Source of the DNA: CAYPHY01 sp964410625
Lineage (GTDB): Bacteria; Chloroflexota; Anaerolineae; Promineifilales; Promineifilaceae
Assembly (NCBI GenBank): GCA_964410625.1
Contig: CAYPHY010000022.1
Span: forward strand, 9,958-73,957
DNA length: 64,000 nucleotides
Reading direction: 5' to 3'
In this document: piece after piece, positions 33,122-42,200 of the stretch
Numbering within the stretch: the first letter of the stretch is position 1
Layout of the letters: every line of letters begins with the position of its first letter
The notes under the pieces: generated by a model
The model's database searches: none
The model's input: only the letters and a program-made list of their open reading frames with translations
What the model was told of the DNA's origin: nothing
Made by a program: the position numbers and the translations under genes

Positions 33122-35770
33122 ATGCCATTGACTGAGATTCTCGCCGCCGTTCGCTGGTGGCTTGTTTTGTTAATAATCGGTGGGCTGGCTACGCCGCTGC
33201 TCTATGTCGTGCTACGGCCGTTGCCCGACCGTGGCTATGCCTTCGCCAAGATGGCCGGTCTGCTGCTGGCCAGCTACCTCTTCTGGCTGGCGAGTAGCCT
33301 CGGCTTCCTGGGCAACAATCTCGGCGGTATCCTCATTGCCCTTCTCGTCGTTGGCGGTGTTTCGGCGTGGGCTTACTGGAGATTGGAGATTGGAGAACGG
33401 AGATTAGGAGCCTGGTTACGGGAAAATAAGCGGCAGGTGATTATCACTGAACTGCTCTTCGCTCTGGTCTTTTTCCTCTGGGTTTGGGTGCGGGCACAAA
33501 ATCCGATGATTGCCGCCACGGAGAAGCCGATGGAGTTCGCTTTCCTCAATGGCGTCGGCCGCAGTCCTTCCTTCCCGCCGGTTGATCCCTGGCTTTCCGG
33601 CTATGCGATCAGCTACTACTATTTCGGCTATGTGATGGTCTCGCTGTTGGCGCGGCTGGCGGTGGTAGCCGAGCCGGTGGCCTTTAATTTGGGCATCGCC
33701 TGGTTGGTGGCCGGGGCGGCCGTTGGCGCATACGGCCTCGTATATAATCTCGTTGCCACCCACACACACAGCCTACGTCGCGCGACAAACAATCTGCATC
33801 ACCGTGCTGTCGCCCTCGGTCTCATCGCGGCCCTCGCCTTACCGATTGCGGGGAATATGCAGATTTTGTTGGAGTTGTTGCATGGCAATGGGGTCGGATC
33901 GGCCGATTTGTGGCAATGGCTTGATGTGCGTGATGTGAATATCCCGCCGGAAACAGCGGCCGGGCAAGCGCCGCGCTATATGACCACCAACTGGTGGTGG
34001 TGGCGCACGTCGCGGGTCATCCACGAGTACCATCTCTCCGGCCGTGCGGAAGAAGGGCTAGAACCCATTGTCGAAGTCCCCAGCTTCAGCTTCATCCTCG
34101 GCGACATGCACCCCCACGTGTTGGCCTTACCCTTCGCCTTCCTCAGCCTGGCCGTCGCCTACAGTTGGTGGTTAGTTGGTGTTCAGCGAACAGGAGAGCG
34201 GGGGAGTGGAGGAGCAGAGGAGCAGAGGAGTACCCACAATTCACAATTCATCATTTCGAGGGTCGGCTGGCAGCGCTGGCTATTCACGAGCCTTGTCCTC
34301 GGTGGCCTGTCGTTTCTCAACACCTGGGATGTGCTGATCCATCTCTTTGTGGTTCTCGGCGCGTTTTTCCTGGCACGTTGGTATTCACGTGGTTGGGAGC
34401 GGCGGATACTCAGCGAAACAATCGTGGTCGCCTTCGCGCTCGTCATTCCTGCGTTTCTGCTCTACTTACCCTTTTACCTCGGCTTTCGTTCACAGGCGGG
34501 GCCACCTTTCTTACTGCCGATGTTGATGCGGCCGACTCGTCTCGTCCACTACCTCATCATCTTTTTCATGCCGCTGCTGCCGATCACCATCCTGCTGGTT
34601 GCGCTGGCTGCCCGCCAGCGTTTTCGCCATTGGCGCAGTGGGGTGGCGGCCGCGGCCGTTCTCCTGCTCGGCTTGCTCCTGCTGATGGTCTTGTTGGGCT
34701 TCATCGTCGCCGCCAACGCGGACGGGGCCGTTCGTGTCAACAACCTCGCCAGCGAACTCGGCCTCGTGTTGCCACCGCGTCCCGATCAGACAATGGCGCT
34801 CGGCTGGGGCTTACAGGCGGTCTTCACCCTGCTACCGGCCGTCCTAACTGCCCGCCTGCTCTACCCAGCCCTGACCCTCTTTCTACTAACCCTCCTCGCC
34901 CTGATCATCATGGCCTGGAAAGAACAAACAACATCGCGTGACCCACACCCACACTCACATCCTTCATCCCTCATCCCTCATCCTTCAGCCCTTCCTTTCG
35001 CGCTCCTGCTGATCTTCACCGGCATCCTGCTCACCCTCTCGCCGGAATTTGTCTATCTGCGCGACAACTTCGGGCAGCGTTTGAACACCACTTTCAAATT
35101 TTACTATCAGGCATGGGTGATGTTTGGGGTGGCGGCCGTCTTCGCCGTTGACTATCTGTGGCAGATGGCGACGGTTCGTCGTCGCCGGATTGTGCCGCTG
35201 CTGACAACGGCCGCCTACATCGCTGCCCTCGGTATCGCCCTGCTTTTTCCGATCTATGCCGTGCGTTCGCGGGCGGCCGAATTTCGCGGCCCGGCGACGG
35301 CGGCCGACCGGCAGCCGCCTACCCTCAACGGCCTGGCCCATATCCAACGCTTCAACCCGGCCGAATATGACGCGCTGATGTGGTTGAGGGAAAATGTCAG
35401 CGGCACGCCAGTCATTTTAGAGGCGGTGGGTGGGCAGTATAGCGAGTTCGGCCGTGTCTCCGCCAACACCGGCTTGCCGACCGTCCTCGGTTGGCCCGGC
35501 CACGAGTGGCAGTGGCGCGGCAGCGACCATCCGGAGCCAGGACAGCGCGACCCGCTGGTGCGCTCCATATACTCAGAAACCAATCTCGACAACGTGGCTC
35601 TCTGGCTCGACCAATATAACGTGGAATTTATTTATGCTGGTGATTTGGAAGCCAATACCTATGGCCCCAACGGGTTGGAGAAGTTTCGCGACCGGCTGGC
35701 GGTTGCCTATGCCAATGAGCGTGTTACCATCTATCATTGGCAGCCCGCCGATAGCCCGAAGGTAAATTAA
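33122..35770 (+). CDS. Chlor_Arch_YYY (DUF2298) membrane protein
   Basis: 882 residues, about 14 or more membrane helices. PPVDPWLSGYAISYYYFGYVM carries the YYY signature (residues 163-167). DMHPHVLALPFAFLSLAVAY and FKFYYQAWVMFGVAAVFAVDY match the C-half of the upstream 1745-residue protein throughout. The C-terminal soluble part (ENVSGTPVILEAVGGQYSEF, TGLPTVLGWPGHE) is also shared, so the two arose by duplication. Loops at 86-99, 357-379 and 603-623 are translated repeats. Family function is unproven; membership of the GT-C superfamily and a role in envelope glycan or protein glycosylation are inference. Confidence 0.86.
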   Translation: MPLTEILAAVRWWLVLLIIGGLATPLLYVVLRPLPDRGYAFAKMAGLLLASYLFWLASSLGFLGNNLGGILIALLVVGGVSAWAYWRLEIGERRLGAWLRENKRQVIITELLFALVFFLWVWVRAQNPMIAATEKPMEFAFLNGVGRSPSFPPVDPWLSGYAISYYYFGYVMVSLLARLAVVAEPVAFNLGIAWLVAGAAVGAYGLVYNLVATHTHSLRRATNNLHHRAVALGLIAALALPIAGNMQILLELLHGNGVGSADLWQWLDVRDVNIPPETAAGQAPRYMTTNWWWWRTSRVIHEYHLSGRAEEGLEPIVEVPSFSFILGDMHPHVLALPFAFLSLAVAYSWWLVGVQRTGERGSGGAEEQRSTHNSQFIISRVGWQRWLFTSLVLGGLSFLNTWDVLIHLFVVLGAFFLARWYSRGWERRILSETIVVAFALVIPAFLLYLPFYLGFRSQAGPPFLLPMLMRPTRLVHYLIIFFMPLLPITILLVALAARQRFRHWRSGVAAAAVLLLGLLLLMVLLGFIVAANADGAVRVNNLASELGLVLPPRPDQTMALGWGLQAVFTLLPAVLTARLLYPALTLFLLTLLALIIMAWKEQTTSRDPHPHSHPSSLIPHPSALPFALLLIFTGILLTLSPEFVYLRDNFGQRLNTTFKFYYQAWVMFGVAAVFAVDYLWQMATVRRRRIVPLLTTAAYIAALGIALLFPIYAVRSRAAEFRGPATAADRQPPTLNGLAHIQRFNPAEYDALMWLRENVSGTPVILEAVGGQYSEFGRVSANTGLPTVLGWPGHEWQWRGSDHPEPGQRDPLVRSIYSETNLDNVALWLDQYNVEFIYAGDLEANTYGPNGLEKFRDRLAVAYANERVTIYHWQPADSPKVN
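33377..33418 (+). repeat. GA-type repeat in frame
   Basis: tggagattggagattggagaacggagattagg is read as WRLEIGERRLG between helices 3 and 4 of the YYY protein. Confidence 0.82.
34190..34258 (+). repeat. gagcagagg plus acaattcacaattc repeat in frame
   Basis: Read as RTGERGSGGAEEQRSTHNSQ in a loop between helices; the words gaggagcagaggagcag recur at 29317 and 31158. Confidence 0.88.
34930..34990 (+). repeat. catccttcatccctcatcc repeat in frame
   Basis: Reads as DPHPHSHPSSLIPHPSALP in a loop. The same words in the same sense lie at 44757-44788 between two minus-strand genes. Confidence 0.88.
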
Positions 35771-35810
35771 CCGGGCTAGATACATTGAGCTTTACAAACG
35801 ATGATTATTT

Positions 35811-37610
35811 ATGAATGACGCGCTCTTAGAGGATAGTGGAACAGAAATAGGCTTGCCGCAGCCAACAGCCTTGCGGCTTAGCCAGCTGACGATAGCTGAC
35901 GTGGTGTGGGCGTTGGTCATCTTTTTGGCCGGATTGTTGCGCTTCGCCAGTCTTGGCCGTATCCCCCTCTCCCCGGCCGAGGCCCAGGCTGCGCTGCCCA
36001 ACTGGCAATTTTGGCAGCCCGGCCCCCTTTTGCTGCCGATCACCAGCCCGGCCTATTTCACCTTCACCAACTTACTCTTCCCTATCCTCGGTGATAACGA
36101 TGCGGTTGCCCGCCTCATCCCTGCCCTCTTTGGGCTGGCGACGGTCGGCTTGCCCTGGTTGTTGCGCGGCCGACTCGGAAACCTGGGCGCGTTGGCGGCA
36201 ACCGTTGTCCTCGCCTTCTCGCCCCTGCTGATCAATCTATCACGCACGGCCGGTGGTGACGCCATCGCCTTCTTTGCCATCACCCTCCTCCTGGTCGCCG
36301 CCTTGCGCTTCCGCCAAAGCGGAGCGCAACGCTGGGCAATTATATTGGGTGCTGCGCTGGGGCTGGGATTGGCGAGTGCGCCACTGTTTCTCACCGGGCT
36401 TGTCACCCTGGCGGTGGCCTGGTATCTGGCATTGCACGGCCGCCCCGACCGTAGCGCGATTTGGCAAATCGCGCCACAGACTACCTGGAAGATCATCGGG
36501 GTTGCAACGGCCGTTACCTTTCTGCTGGTCAGCACCTTCTTCCTGCTCCAACCACAAGGTTTAGGGGCAGCGGCCAGAATCTTCGTCGCCTGGTTAGGCC
36601 AATTTGGGTTGCCTTTTAACGAACCTGCTCCGGCAGCGGCCGTCGCTCTGCCCTTCCAATTGCTCGGCCGCTATGAACCCATTTTGTTGCTGGCCTTGCC
36701 GGGGCTGGCGGCCGCGCTGTGGTCATTGGCGCAAAAGGAGCAACCCGGCCTCTTTTTTGTCACCTGGGTGGTTGGCCTACTCCTCTTCTGGCTGCTCCAA
36801 CCAGGGGTGATGAACCATGTGGCAATCGCTATTCTCCCCCTCGCGCTACTGATCGCCTCAGCGACGCAAGCGCTTGGGCTAGAGGAGCAACAAACGCCAC
36901 AAGCCACTCCCTGGATGACCTGGGCGGTTGCTGGAGGGATTTTGTTTCTGGGGATGTTGATCCTGGTCAGTATGGCGCGTTTCAGCCGGTTGGCAGCTTC
37001 CAATCCGGCCAATAGCGGCCAGTTGTTTTTAGCGACACTGGGGGTGATTGCCGCCGCCGCCTTGCTCTTTGCCGCCGCCACCTGGGACAGCACGGCCGCG
37101 CTAAAAGGGTTGTGGCTGGGCGCGGCCGGGCTGTTGCTCTATTTCCAATGGGGAACGGGCTGGCATCTGAACCACATCGCCGCCAACAACCCGCAAGAGC
37201 GATGGGTGACGGCCGCCACCCACAGCGAAGTGCGCCTGTTAGTCAAGACGCTGGAGGACATCTCGCAGCAAACGGTGGGTTCTGACCATGATCTGGCGAT
37301 CTTCAGCGTCGTTGAATCCCCCGTCTTGCGTTGGTATCTGCGTGATTTTTATCGCTTCCAGTCGGGCGCGGCCGTTCCCGTTCTGGGGGAACATGATGTG
37401 GTAATCAGTCCCGTAGATACGGAACTGGCATTAGCCAGCGATTACATCGGTTCTGACTTCCGCCTGTTGCGCCAACAGCCAACGGCCGGAACGGAAAGCC
37501 AATTTCAACTGTTAGACACCTTACATGGCTGGCTGTTCCATGAGTCCCGCGCCCCAGTGGATGATCAAGCGGTCATTGTCTGGGTGCGCTCTAACTTAAT
37601 CAATCCTTGA
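35811..37610 (+). CDS. Multi-pass membrane protein, GT39/GT-C-like
   Basis: 599 residues, about 12 helices followed by a C-terminal extracytoplasmic domain (about 470-599). It has the general plan of PMT/ArnT-like transferases: an early loop (GRIPLSPAEAQAALPNWQFW), then paired helices with short loops. The usual Asp/Glu pair of that loop is replaced by PAEAQ, so catalysis is uncertain. Residues 214-222 come from a tagcgcgatttgg repeat. The gene begins 40 bases after the YYY gene and ends before a cgcagag hairpin, so it probably shares its transcript. Confidence 0.75.
   Translation: MNDALLEDSGTEIGLPQPTALRLSQLTIADVVWALVIFLAGLLRFASLGRIPLSPAEAQAALPNWQFWQPGPLLLPITSPAYFTFTNLLFPILGDNDAVARLIPALFGLATVGLPWLLRGRLGNLGALAATVVLAFSPLLINLSRTAGGDAIAFFAITLLLVAALRFRQSGAQRWAIILGAALGLGLASAPLFLTGLVTLAVAWYLALHGRPDRSAIWQIAPQTTWKIIGVATAVTFLLVSTFFLLQPQGLGAAARIFVAWLGQFGLPFNEPAPAAAVALPFQLLGRYEPILLLALPGLAAALWSLAQKEQPGLFFVTWVVGLLLFWLLQPGVMNHVAIAILPLALLIASATQALGLEEQQTPQATPWMTWAVAGGILFLGMLILVSMARFSRLAASNPANSGQLFLATLGVIAAAALLFAAATWDSTAALKGLWLGAAGLLLYFQWGTGWHLNHIAANNPQERWVTAATHSEVRLLVKTLEDISQQTVGSDHDLAIFSVVESPVLRWYLRDFYRFQSGAAVPVLGEHDVVISPVDTELALASDYIGSDFRLLRQQPTAGTESQFQLLDTLHGWLFHESRAPVDDQAVIVWVRSNLINP
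36451..36477 (+). repeat. tagcgcgatttgg palindrome in frame
   Basis: GTAGCGCGATTTGGCAAATCGCGCCAC is the same palindrome that lies between genes at 21726 and 49170. Here it is read as SAIWQIAP in a loop of the membrane protein. Confidence 0.92.
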
Positions 37611-37653
37611 GTCTATATGAACATTTATCTGAAATTAAGGTCAACGATGGTCC

Positions 37654-37733
37654 TTAAAAACGCAGAGACGCAGAGGCGCAAAGATTTATTCGATTTTTCT
37701 CTGCGCCTCTGTACCTCTGCGTCTCTGCGTTAA
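37654..37733. repeat. Palindrome, cgcagagacgcagag family
   Basis: AAAACGCAGAGACGCAGAGGCGC is mirrored by GCGCCTCTGTACCTCTGCGTCTCTGCGTT. It separates the membrane-protein genes from the sigma-factor gene. Confidence 0.93.
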
Positions 37734-37778
37734 ATATCAAATAGTCCCTACATCAACTGCAAGTTATCTAAGTCACCC

Positions 37779-38414
37779 ATGACAGAACATCCATCCCTTC
37801 TTTGGCCTCTGGCCCCTACCACAGCCAACGCCCCGGCCGACGACACATCGGCCGACGACGGGCTTGAGCAGTTGATTGCTCGCTGTTTGGCCGGGGAGCA
37901 AATGGCCTATGTCGCGCTCTATAACCAGCACGCGGGGATGGTCTACCGGCTGGCCTATAGCCTGTTGCAGCATGAGCAAGATGCGGAAGAGGTGTTGCAA
38001 GATAGTTTTGAATACGCTTTTCGCAAACTGGCGCAATATGATCCCAACCGGGCGGGGTTCAAGACCTGGCTCTATCGCATCACGGTCAGCCGCTGTCGCA
38101 ATAAGCGGCGGCGCAAATGGTTGCCGACTTTCTCGATCAACCATCTGCCCAACGACAATCTGAGCGACCCCCACGCCCCGGCCCCCGACCAACAGGCGGC
38201 ATTGACCGAGCGCCAGCAGGTGGTGTGGAAGGCCATCGGCCGCCTCTCCGACAAACTGCGCGAAGTGGCCGTCCTGCGTTACTATGGCGGGATGCAGTAC
38301 GCGGAGATCGCTGCCATCCTCGACATCCCAACAAAGACGGCCGAATCGCGGATGCGGCTGGCACACAAGGCATTGCGCGATCTCTTAGAAGCGGATGAGG
38401 CATTCGAGTTATAA
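37779..38414 (+). CDS. ECF-type RNA polymerase sigma factor
   Basis: 211 residues. Region 2 spans about 27-100 (VALYNQHAGMVYRLAYSLLQ, DAEEVLQDSFEYAFRKLAQY, FKTWLYRITVSRCRNKRRR). Region 4 spans about 150-205 (LREVAVLRYYGGMQYAEIAAI, TAESRMRLAHKAL). Regions 1 and 3 are absent, as in group 4 sigmas. The anti-sigma-like gene follows by 65 bases, the usual sigma/anti-sigma pairing. It sits inside the YYY/Agl23 locus and may control envelope genes, which is inference. Confidence 0.94.
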   Translation: MTEHPSLLWPLAPTTANAPADDTSADDGLEQLIARCLAGEQMAYVALYNQHAGMVYRLAYSLLQHEQDAEEVLQDSFEYAFRKLAQYDPNRAGFKTWLYRITVSRCRNKRRRKWLPTFSINHLPNDNLSDPHAPAPDQQAALTERQQVVWKAIGRLSDKLREVAVLRYYGGMQYAEIAAILDIPTKTAESRMRLAHKALRDLLEADEAFEL

Positions 38415-38479
38415 ACCGTCAGGGGGCATTTTGTTTGAGGGTTCTCTTGTTAAGCTGTGTATGATCAGCAAAGAAAGCG

Positions 38480-39043
38480 ATGAATCAGGAACATATCGTA
38501 TCACTCATCTCTGATTATACCCTGGACTTGTTAAAAGCGGCCGACCGGCTGCGGGTTGAAGAACATACGGCCGTTTGTGCCGCCTGCCGTCAGGCTCTGC
38601 AACGGGAAAAACAGATGGCCTTATCCATCGGCCATACGCTGCATCTGGCAACGCAACCGGCAAACGGCCGTCTCCAAGCGTTGATGCCCACGCCACCGCG
38701 ACGGGCAACCCGCCAGCCACGTGTGATGCGGCCGCAGCTCAATGTTGGTGTGGCCGCATGGTCAGCGCAACTGGCACCGATGATGGTCCTTGTCTTGCTG
38801 GCCGGTACGCTCTGGCTCTATCTAATGAGTCCCCGCGATCCCTGGAACAACAACACAGCAGGATACTTTGCCATGACCGAAACGGCGACCGCCACCGTAA
38901 CCGCCACTTCGTCGGCCACATTGCCGCCTACGGCGTCGCCAGTCGCCACCATTGCCGAAGGCCCTACCCTTCAAACACCGAACACACCAACCACCCCCAC
39001 CAGCCAAACGGCCGCGACGCCGGAGGCGGGGGGTGGAGATTAG
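38480..39043 (+). CDS. Anti-sigma factor with zinc-finger-like N-terminus and Thr-rich tail
   Basis: 187 residues. The N-terminal cytoplasmic domain has EEHTAVCAACRQ, a HxxxCxxC arrangement typical of zf-HC2 anti-sigma factors. One membrane helix at about 95-115 (LAPMMVLVLLAGTLWLYLM). The outer part is a Thr/Ala/Pro-rich stretch of about 60 residues with no folded domain, likely a glycosylated stalk or sensor tail. The last residues and stop (GGD, TAG) come from the following GA/CT repeat. Confidence 0.85.
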   Translation: MNQEHIVSLISDYTLDLLKAADRLRVEEHTAVCAACRQALQREKQMALSIGHTLHLATQPANGRLQALMPTPPRRATRQPRVMRPQLNVGVAAWSAQLAPMMVLVLLAGTLWLYLMSPRDPWNNNTAGYFAMTETATATVTATSSATLPPTASPVATIAEGPTLQTPNTPTTPTSQTAATPEAGGGD

Positions 39044-39206
39044 AGAATTGGAGAATTAGAGATTGAGAGACTTGGAGATTGAGAGATTAGTGACAGTTGT
39101 ATATTGGTGTATTTGTGTATTGGTGTATTGGTGTATTGATGCACCAGTCAATATACTAATACACCAATATACCAATCTCTCAATCGTCCAGTCTCCTAGT
39201 CTCTTC
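39035..39206. repeat. Nested repeats: GA/CT arms enclosing gtattggtgtattg arms
   Basis: The outer arms are gagattagagaattggag... (39035-39090) and aatctctcaatcgtccagtctcctagtctc (39174-39205). The inner arms are tattggtgtatttgtgtattggtg (39102-39137) and actaatacaccaatataccaat (39153-39176). One palindrome sits inside another. This is the largest repeat block in the window and holds no gene. Confidence 0.9.
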
Positions 39207-39217
39207 CCTGAGGAACT

Positions 39218-42200
39218 ATGACCGAATTAACTACCTCACCTGAACAACCTCGGCCGGATTTTCTGTCGCGGCCGTTGTTGGCGGCGTATAGCCTGGATTG
39301 GGAAAAGACCATCTATCTGCTGTTTATTATTGTGGCGATTGTTACCCGCTTTTGGGCCTTGGGCGACCGGGTGATGAGCCATGATGAAAGCCTGCACACG
39401 CAATATTCCTATCAATATTATGACGGCCAGGGCTATTCCCACACGCCGCTAATGCACGGCCCTTCACTCTTTCATCTGACAGCCATTTCTTATTGGCTGT
39501 TCGGCGACAGCGATCTTTCGGCGCGTATTCCCGTTGCCATCGTTGGCATCATCCTCGTCGCCATGCCCTATCTATTGCGCGATTGGATCGGCCGAACCGG
39601 CGCACTTTTCACCAGCTTCTTCCTGCTCATCTCCCCTTATATCTCTTATTATTCGCGCTATATTCGCCACGATATTTATTCGGCCGTTTGCGCCTTCATC
39701 GTCTTCATCGCCATCTGGTACTTCATCCGCCAACAAAAGGAAAAGTATCTCTGGTGGTTTGTCGCCGCCCTCGCCCTGCTCTACGCTACCAAAGAGGACT
39801 CTTTCATCTATACCGCCATTTTTGGCAGTTTCGTTGTGCTACGCTTGCTGGCGCGGCTCGGCGTGGCAACCTGGGTGCGCCAGACGTTGCCGCGCTTGCG
39901 TCCGGCGATTCTGTTGGCAATTGTCGGGGTGCTGTTGCTAGGGGCTGGACTGGTCGGGCTACGGTTGGGGGGCGATGAGATGACCACCCCGGCAACCACG
40001 GAAGCGACGGAAGGGTTCGCGGCCGATCCCAGTGCCGAACAAACCGCCACCCCAGAAGGGGAACCGCCACAAAGCGGCATGGAAATCGTCTTGCGCCTCA
40101 GCCAATTGGCGGGGGTTGCCCTGCTTAGCGCAGGATTGTTTCTGGCGGCACGGCAGATGCGGCCGCATCTCGACGCCTACCCCGAATTCACCATCATCAT
40201 TCTCTTTGCCACGCTCGTCCTGCCCCTGGCCTCTCCCCTGCTGACAACGATGGCCGGTTGGAACCCGGAGGATTACACGCTCAACACCTGTATCCTGGAA
40301 GGGCAGGAAACGATGTCGGCGTTGCGCATCTTCACCGCACGGCTGACTAATTCTACCTGTATCAGCGCCTTCTTTGAGTCAGGCATTGTCCGTTCGACGA
40401 TCTTTGTGATCATCACGCTGGTGACGGCCGTTCTCGTCGGCCTATGGTGGGATTCGCGAAGGTGGTTGATCGCGGCCGCCATCTTTTACTCCATCTTCTT
40501 CGTCCTTTTTACCTCCGTCTTCACCAATCTCGGCGGCTGGCAAACAGGGGTGATCGGCTCGCTTGGCTACTGGCTGGAACAACAGGGGGTGGAGCGCGGC
40601 AGCCAGCCCTGGTACTATTATCTCTTCGTCGTCCCCTTCTATGAGTTCCTCCCCCTGCTCTTTTCGCTGCTAGGGATGGCGCTGTGGGCGAAGAGACAAA
40701 AACTGAACCAGGCGGCCGGATATTGGTTGGGATTTGGCCTCCTCGCCTTACTCAGCTATAGCCTGGTCAACTGGCTTTTCCGCCGCTCCCAAGAACTGGG
40801 CGAATCCCCTTCCATCCTGCCGGGGTTGATGGCTGCCGCCTTTATCCTGATCGTGGCGGCCGTCTACTGGTTCCTCATCCGCCAACGCCAGCTTCAAGAG
40901 GCGTATGGGCTGCAAAGTGGCTGGCGTGAATTGTTCCATGCCGAATCGCTCTTTGGCTTTATCCCCTCAGTTATCTGGTGGTTTGCCCTGACCTGGGTGG
41001 CCTATAGCGTGGCCGGGGAAAAGATGCCCTGGATCAGCGCCCACTTCGTCCTGCCAATGGCCTTGCTCGGCGGCTGGTATTTTAATGAAACCCTTTCCGG
41101 TGTGGATGGGCGACAACTGTTTTCGCGGCGCACCTTGCTGGCAATCGGCCTTTCGCTGCTGTTGATCATCGCCGTGTTGGTCGCAATAGGGCCGCTGTTG
41201 CTCGGCCAGATCACGCTGGGCAACCAGCAGATTGATAATCTCTCCGGCCTCGGCCGTCTCATTGGCGGCCTCGTCGTCGTCGGCATCCTGGTTTACTTCT
41301 GGCGGCAATATTACCCGCAACTGAGCACCAACGTCCGCCGCGTGGTCTGGCCGCTGGCCGTCTTTGTGCTGCTCAGCTTGCTGACGATCCGCTTTTCCTA
41401 CATGGCGAATTTCCCCAATGCCGACTACACGACCGAATTTCTGGTCTATGCCCACGGCGCACCGGCTACAAAGAAGGTGGTATTAGCCCAGTTAGAAGAA
41501 CTCTCTATGCGCCTGCATGGGGACAAAAGTATCCGCGTGGCCTATGATAGCGACGTCTCCTGGCCCTATAGCTGGTATTTGCGCGAATATCCCAACCGCG
41601 TCTTCTTTGGCGATGCGCCCACGCAGAGCTTGAATGATTCGCCGGTGGTGATTGTCGGCCGTAAAAATTGGGACAATGTAGACCCCTACCTCTCCCGCAA
41701 CTATGAATATCGCACTTACACCTTCCTCTGGTGGCCGATGGAGGAGTATCGCAAGTTCTCCTGGGATGCCCTGGTCGGCGTTCCCGATTCACCTACGCCC
41801 CGCCCTGGCATCCTCAATCCGGGCGTGCGCCAAGCGTTGTGGGATATTTTCTTCCATCGTGACTACCAAAGGTATGGCGAAGTGTTTGGTGGGACTTACA
41901 CCGCCGGGCAGTGGCCGTTGCGCCATGATCTGCGCCTCTATATCCGTCGCGACGTCCTCGCCAGCCTGTGGGACCATGGGCTGGACGCCTTCACCACCGG
42001 CGCGTTGGTTGATCCCTACGAAGGGAATGAGATGGTCCTTGCGCCGGAGTTGGTGCTCAATGAAGGGAGCGTGGCCGGTGTGGCCGAGGGGGTGTTCACC
42101 AGCCCGCGCAATGTAGAGGTGGGGCCGGACGGCCGTCTCTACGTCGCTGACTCCGGCAACCATCGCATCCAGGTCTTTGATGCCGATGGTCAGTTCGTGG

